A stretch of 64,000 bases of DNA from JANNBN01 sp031430595 (GTDB lineage Bacteria; Actinomycetota; Acidimicrobiia; Acidimicrobiales; JANYDT01): NCBI GenBank assembly GCA_031430595.1, contig JANPBU010000010.1:248001-312000 (forward strand), written 5' to 3'. Below, piece by piece: positions 60,504 to 64,000 of the stretch (positions are counted from its first letter, which is position 1; every line of letters begins with the position of its first letter). The notes under the pieces are model-generated. The model was not told the origin of the DNA. It saw only the letters and a list, made by a program, of their open reading frames with translations, and did no database searches. Position numbers and translations under genes: made by a program.

Positions 60504-60510
60504 ACATTCG
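60497..60510. promoter_or_regulatory. Candidate LexA (SOS) box at the ruvC start
   Basis: CGAACATACATTCG matches the actinobacterial/Bacillus-type LexA pattern CGAAC-N4-GTTCG with one mismatch (G to A). It overlaps the ruvC start codon, so LexA binding would block transcription of ruvCAB. ruvCAB genes are SOS-regulated in several Actinobacteria. Moderate confidence, since TTCGA-rich words are common in this genome. Confidence 0.4.
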
Positions 60511-60527
60511 ACCTTAGTACAACGACT

Positions 60528-60557
60528 TTGCCGTCCGGGGTAACCCCAACCTATGGT
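60528..60557 (+). promoter_or_regulatory. Candidate promoter of the nitroreductase gene
   Basis: TTGCCG (60528-60533) and TATGGT (60552-60557) have an 18-base spacing. The -10 ends seven bases before the ATG, so the message is probably leaderless; no Shine-Dalgarno is present. Confidence 0.45.
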
Positions 60558-60564
60558 TATTTGC

Positions 60565-61221
60565 ATGACGCTGCTACCTCTTGATGCTGATCAGTTACTC
60601 TCCACTACTCGCGCCGTACGCAAACGCCTCGATACCAGCCGCGATGTTCCGAACGAACTGATCACGCAATGTGCGGCCATTGCTATGCAGGCTCCGAGCG
60701 GATCAAACCAGCTCACAATGCAATTCGTCGTGATCAAGGATCAGGCAAAACGAACCGCCATCGCCGACATTTATGCGGACTGTTGGCAGGCGTATCAAAG
60801 CTCTCCGGTGTTTGCGGGCTCAATCAAACGCGCTGACAGCGACCACCAGGCCCAGCAAGATCGAGTAACTGATTCAGCCACGTACCTGTCCGAACATATG
60901 GCGGAGATCCCTGTGTTGGTGTTAGCCTGCACCGGAATTCGGAGCCGCAAGGATGCCCCTTTGGTAGCCAACGCTGGTGTCATGGGCAACATCCTTCCGG
61001 CGACGTGGAGCTTTATGTTGGCAGCAAGAGCCCGGGGCCTCGGAACTGCTTGGACCACCATTCACCTCATGCAGGAGGAACGGGTAGCGAACCTTCTTGG
61101 CATTCCGTTCGAAACGGTTGCTCAAGTCTGTTTGTTTCCGCTGGCGTACACGCTAGGAACAGATTTTAAGCCAGCGACGCGTCCTGACCCATCAACGATT
61201 ATTCATCATGATGGCTGGTGA
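60565..61221 (+). CDS. Nitroreductase-family flavoprotein
   Basis: A 218-residue FMN-binding nitroreductase-fold protein. The N-terminal SRDVPNELITQCAAIAMQAPSG region and the later GLGTAWTTIHLM and LFPLAYTLGTDFKPATR segments are typical of the family. Members reduce quinones, nitro compounds or flavins; the physiological substrate here is unknown. I chose the ATG at 60565, seven bases after a TATGGT -10, over an ATG four codons earlier. Its 3' end overlaps the convergent rRNA/tRNA methyltransferase gene by 23 bases. Confidence 0.85.
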   Translation: MTLLPLDADQLLSTTRAVRKRLDTSRDVPNELITQCAAIAMQAPSGSNQLTMQFVVIKDQAKRTAIADIYADCWQAYQSSPVFAGSIKRADSDHQAQQDRVTDSATYLSEHMAEIPVLVLACTGIRSRKDAPLVANAGVMGNILPATWSFMLAARARGLGTAWTTIHLMQEERVANLLGIPFETVAQVCLFPLAYTLGTDFKPATRPDPSTIIHHDGW

Positions 61222-62074
61222 GTCTGAACAACGTTCCATCGCCCGACCGGCAGTCTGAGAGTGAGCCGGCCAGGCCGCCTGCCAGGCCGCGCTGGCGAAC
61301 TGCCTCGTACAGCGTAACGACGGTCGCCATCGCAACGTTTAGCGAGTCAGCTTGTCCAAGCATTGGTAAGCGAACTTGGTGATCGCACTCGCTTAGCCAT
61401 TCGTTACTTAAGCCGGTATCTTCGGCACCCATAATGACAGCGGTCGGAATCGTCAGGTCGACGTCGTACAGCGCCGTTGGTGTATCAGGTGTCGTCGCAA
61501 CGCTTTGGATACCGTGACTCTGCAAAAACTTGATCGTGTCGGCGCGTGCCGCCCGCACCACCGGCAGAGAGAAAACGACGCCGGTTGAGGAACGAATCAC
61601 GTTCGGATTGAACCGATCGACCAACGAATCGCAAAGTATCACCGCATCGCAGCCGCAAGCATCGGCACTGCGCAGAATTGACCCAAGGTTTCCTGGCTTC
61701 TCGATACCCTCAGCAATGAGAAGTAGCGGGGTGTCGCTCAGCTTCACTAGGTGAAGTTGAGTTTCCCATTGGTTGGCAACACCGATCACACCTTCAGGTC
61801 GATCACGATACGTACACTTGGCAAATGCTTCACGACCAAGGTACACAACCTCGGCTCCGTCACCCTCAGCACGAGAGATGAGCCGTTCGATGAGTTCGTC
61901 ACCGCCAGCCCATTCGGTGGAAATATACAATTCGTTAAGCCTGCGGCCGGCTTCAATCAGGCGCTCGATGGCTCGAAAACCTTCCACAAGAAAGACACCT
62001 TCTGCATCGCGATCGCTGCGGTCGGCGAGACGCACCAATCGTTTCACCCGGGTGTTCGAGGTAGATGTAATCAC
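61199..62074 (-). CDS. TrmH/SpoU-family RNA 2'-O-methyltransferase
   Basis: A 291-residue SPOUT methyltransferase with the N-terminal substrate-binding domain (RDAEGVFLVEGFRAI) and the knotted SAM-binding core: EGIEKPGNLGSILRSADACG, VIMGAEDTGLSNEW and LPMLGQADSLNVAMATVVTL. It modifies rRNA or tRNA riboses; the exact nucleotide cannot be assigned. Overlaps the YebC gene by four bases. Confidence 0.9.
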   Translation of the reverse strand: MITSTSNTRVKRLVRLADRSDRDAEGVFLVEGFRAIERLIEAGRRLNELYISTEWAGGDELIERLISRAEGDGAEVVYLGREAFAKCTYRDRPEGVIGVANQWETQLHLVKLSDTPLLLIAEGIEKPGNLGSILRSADACGCDAVILCDSLVDRFNPNVIRSSTGVVFSLPVVRAARADTIKFLQSHGIQSVATTPDTPTALYDVDLTIPTAVIMGAEDTGLSNEWLSECDHQVRLPMLGQADSLNVAMATVVTLYEAVRQRGLAGGLAGSLSDCRSGDGTLFRLTSHHDE

Positions 62075-62835
62075 GCGCTGAGCGCAGCCATCACCGCATC
62101 GGAAATGTCAAAGTTGGCGAACACTTCATTGACGTCGACAAGGTCTTCGAGTGCATCGATGAGCTTCAAAACTTTGCGTGCATCCTCTTCACCGAGCTCG
62201 ATAGTTGTATTCGGCACCATCGGGCGATCGGCTGAATCAAATGCAATTCCAGCATCGCTGAGAGCCGAACACACGTTGCCAATGTCGGTTGCTGAGCAAC
62301 GAAGTTCGAACGTTTCGCCGTTATCGAGAATGTCTTCGGCGCCTGCGTCTAGGGCTGCCATCATCAAATCGTCTTCGGTCACAACCGAGGCTTTCTGCTT
62401 TTTGTGAATGACCACAACGCCTTTGCGAGAGAACTGCCAGCCGACCGCTCCGGGTTCGGCAATCGAGCCGCCATTCTTCGAAAACGTTGACCGAACATCG
62501 CCTGACGAACGGTTTCGATTGTCGGTTGAGACATCGACGAGGATCGCTACGCCTGCAGGTGCATACCCTTCGTACATAACATCTTCAGTGTGGATATCGG
62601 CTTTCAATTCACCGGTACCACGCTTGATAGCCAGGTCGATTTTGTCGTTCGGTAACGAGTCAGCTTTGCCCTTCGCAATCATGGTTCGCAGGGTCGCGTT
62701 CGACCCGGGGTCTCCTCCCCCTTCGCGAGCGGCCACCTCAATGTTTCGAACCAATTTGGCCCACAGCTTGCCACGAGCAGCGTCGGCTGCACCCTTTTTG
62801 TGTTTGATCGTGGCCCATTTGGAATGTCCGGACAT
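62071..62835 (-). CDS. yebC: YebC/PmpR-family regulatory protein
   Basis: A 254-residue protein of the YebC family, implicated both as a transcription regulator and in translation of difficult (for example proline-rich) sequences. The opening MSGHSKWATIKHKKGAADAA is diagnostic. The start is the ATG at 62835; the longer frame extends into pdxT. It sits between pdxT and the SPOUT methyltransferase gene; yebC-pdxT adjacency is common in Actinobacteria. Confidence 0.95.
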   Translation of the reverse strand: MSGHSKWATIKHKKGAADAARGKLWAKLVRNIEVAAREGGGDPGSNATLRTMIAKGKADSLPNDKIDLAIKRGTGELKADIHTEDVMYEGYAPAGVAILVDVSTDNRNRSSGDVRSTFSKNGGSIAEPGAVGWQFSRKGVVVIHKKQKASVVTEDDLMMAALDAGAEDILDNGETFELRCSATDIGNVCSALSDAGIAFDSADRPMVPNTTIELGEEDARKVLKLIDALEDLVDVNEVFANFDISDAVMAALSA

Positions 62836-62836
62836 G

Positions 62837-63532
62837 TCAACGCTCCTGCGGAGGAAAGGAAAGGAAAAGCTGGTGGATACGCAACTCGGGGGTAAGTTCG
62901 GGGTGAAACGACGCGGCCATGAGTTGCCCGTAAGCCGCCGTGACGAGCACCGCAACGTTGTCGTGGGTAGCCAATACGGTTACCGAGGTGCCAACTGATG
63001 CAATCTTAGGTGCACGTATAAATGTGGCGTGTACGGGGGGTCCGTCGATACCGATAACGTCAAGGTCGGTCTCGAACGAATCAACTTGGCGCCCGTATCC
63101 GTTGCGCTGCACCGATATGTCGATCGCACCGAAGGATCGTTGGTCGGCACGACCATCTAACACTTCGGTCGCCAGCAAAATCATGCCGGCGCACGTACCA
63201 AAGGTTGGCATACCGTGCTCAATTCTTGCTGCTATCGGGTCGAACAGGCCCGTTGACACAAGAAGTTTTGACATAGTTGTTGACTCGCCGCCGGGAATAA
63301 TGAGCGAATCGACCCCATCGAGGTGCTTTGGCTGGCGAACTTCAATGCTCGTAGCACCGAGCCTTGTAATAGCAACACTGTGTTCGGCGAATGCGCCTTG
63401 CATCGCCAAAACACCGACTATACGACCCTTTGCGGGGGCTGAGGCAACGCTTGGTAGGTCGCTATCGTGAGGCCGAAGCCAGCCCGACACCGAATTCGAG
63501 TGGTTCACGGCGGCGTTCGATGCGACATTCAC
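62837..63532 (-). CDS. pdxT: Pyridoxal 5'-phosphate synthase glutaminase subunit
   Basis: Supplies ammonia to PdxS for pyridoxal phosphate synthesis. The 231-residue class I glutaminase has the oxyanion segment IIPGGESTTMSKLL, the nucleophile Cys in FGTCAGMILLA, and the catalytic His-x-Glu in ASFHPELTPE. It carries about 37 extra N-terminal residues before the usual start; the GTG start at 63532 has GGAG seven bases upstream, and no better internal start is visible. pdxS, normally adjacent, is not in the window. Confidence 0.93.
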   Translation of the reverse strand: MNVASNAAVNHSNSVSGWLRPHDSDLPSVASAPAKGRIVGVLAMQGAFAEHSVAITRLGATSIEVRQPKHLDGVDSLIIPGGESTTMSKLLVSTGLFDPIAARIEHGMPTFGTCAGMILLATEVLDGRADQRSFGAIDISVQRNGYGRQVDSFETDLDVIGIDGPPVHATFIRAPKIASVGTSVTVLATHDNVAVLVTAAYGQLMAASFHPELTPELRIHQLFLSFPPQER

Positions 63533-63626
63533 CTGGGGGCTCCGAATCGGCAGGGTAGGAAGCTTCAGACATTGACCACACGTTACCTGACAACAATGCT
63601 GTTACTGCGAGAACAGCACAAAATGA

Positions 63627-64000
63627 TTAGCGAGTTTGTTTGAACCGTTGCACCATCCAAAAGTCTCCGTTTTGCGATACCACCCCGAAGCCGAACGAGT
63701 CGAAGGCCGGGTCGACAATATTTGCTAAGTGACGGGGGCTAGCCATCCAAGCTGCGTACACCGCTTCGATACTCTCCCCGCGACCAAGGTTTTCACCGAG
63801 CTTCGTCCAGGTGTTGCCCATTCCCCTGCCCAAGTCTTTCTTATGGTCAAGTCGTTCAACGTTACTTATGTGTACAGCCCATTTTTGAGCAGCGGCCGTA
63901 AGCACCGCGTCTGGCTCCAACGGCTTAACCCCGTATTGAGCGCGAGTCTCGTTGACGAACTGAAGCACCTGTGATCGGTAAGCAACTTCCGAATTTGTTT
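63627..64000 (-). CDS. CAP/SCP-domain secreted protein, 5' end outside the window
   Basis: The frame is open to the right edge, so the N-terminus (probably with a signal peptide) is missing. The visible 124 residues or so form most of a CAP domain: YRSQVLQFVNETRAQYGV, LTAAAQKWAVHISN, the metal-site-like His of RLDHKKD, GENLGRGESIEAVYAAWMAS, and PRHLANIVDPAFDSFGFGVV. Bacterial CAP proteins are extracellular and mostly uncharacterised. The 94 bases between it and pdxT contain no gene. Confidence 0.85.
   Translation of the reverse strand, partial: TNSEVAYRSQVLQFVNETRAQYGVKPLEPDAVLTAAAQKWAVHISNVERLDHKKDLGRGMGNTWTKLGENLGRGESIEAVYAAWMASPRHLANIVDPAFDSFGFGVVSQNGDFWMVQRFKQTR

Overview
The window is a chromosomal stretch of an actinobacterium of moderate GC content. 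The class Acidimicrobiia (an Ilumatobacter-like lineage) is my best guess. That is an inference from the gene set and base composition; there is no rRNA in the window to test it. The gene order carB-carA-x-pyrC ... pyrB-pyrR ... nusB-efp-aroQ-aroB-aroK-aroC ... aroE-mltG-ruvX-alaS-DUF6167-DUF948-rarA ... relA-apt-secF-secD-yajC ... ruvB-ruvA-ruvC ... yebC-pdxT is, from memory, the ancestral actinobacterial backbone also seen in Streptomyces. Nearly all backbone genes lie on the minus strand in tightly packed operons with 4-base ATGA overlaps.

The backbone is broken by accessory blocks. (1) At 5.2-10.2 kb an Fe(II)/2-oxoglutarate oxygenase, a D-aminoacylase-type amidohydrolase and a membrane GGDEF-EAL protein separate pyrC-carAB from pyrRB. 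Both pyr units keep a PyrR-binding stem-loop just ahead of the first gene, so they should still be co-regulated. (2) At 11.8-16.3 kb there is a Streptomyces-type conservon: NIT-domain sensor kinase, roadblock protein, DUF742 protein and Ras-like GTPase. (3) At 21.0-24.0 kb an Rrf2 regulator faces a siroheme sulfite/nitrite reductase plus uroporphyrinogen-III methyltransferase, with an IscR-like operator between them. (4) At 30.1-32.0 kb are a secreted protein, a GNAT acetyltransferase and a hexose-phosphate epimerase-like protein. (5) At 37.4-38.6 kb a DUF559/AbiEi-like endonuclease gene sits between two nearly identical 76-base hairpins. It is followed by a TadE-TadE-TadG pseudopilin cluster (38.8-42.0 kb). 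(6) At 49.3-56.9 kb a duplicated pair of genes each couples a membrane-anchored coiled-coil protein ending in a helix-hairpin-helix-like domain to an OmpA-like, putatively peptidoglycan-binding membrane protein.

Functionally the window covers pyrimidine and chorismate synthesis, tRNA charging and modification (alaS, aspS, tgt, queA), Sec translocation, stringent response (Rsh) with purine salvage (apt), Holliday junction processing (ruvABC, rarA, ruvX) and vitamin B6 synthesis (pdxT). The two most promising undescribed systems are the hairpin-flanked endonuclease cassette and the duplicated coiled-coil/OmpA envelope module. carB is cut by the left edge and a CAP-domain gene by the right edge. 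No tRNA, rRNA, CRISPR array or recognisable transposase was seen, and no stretch longer than 300 bases lacks a gene.
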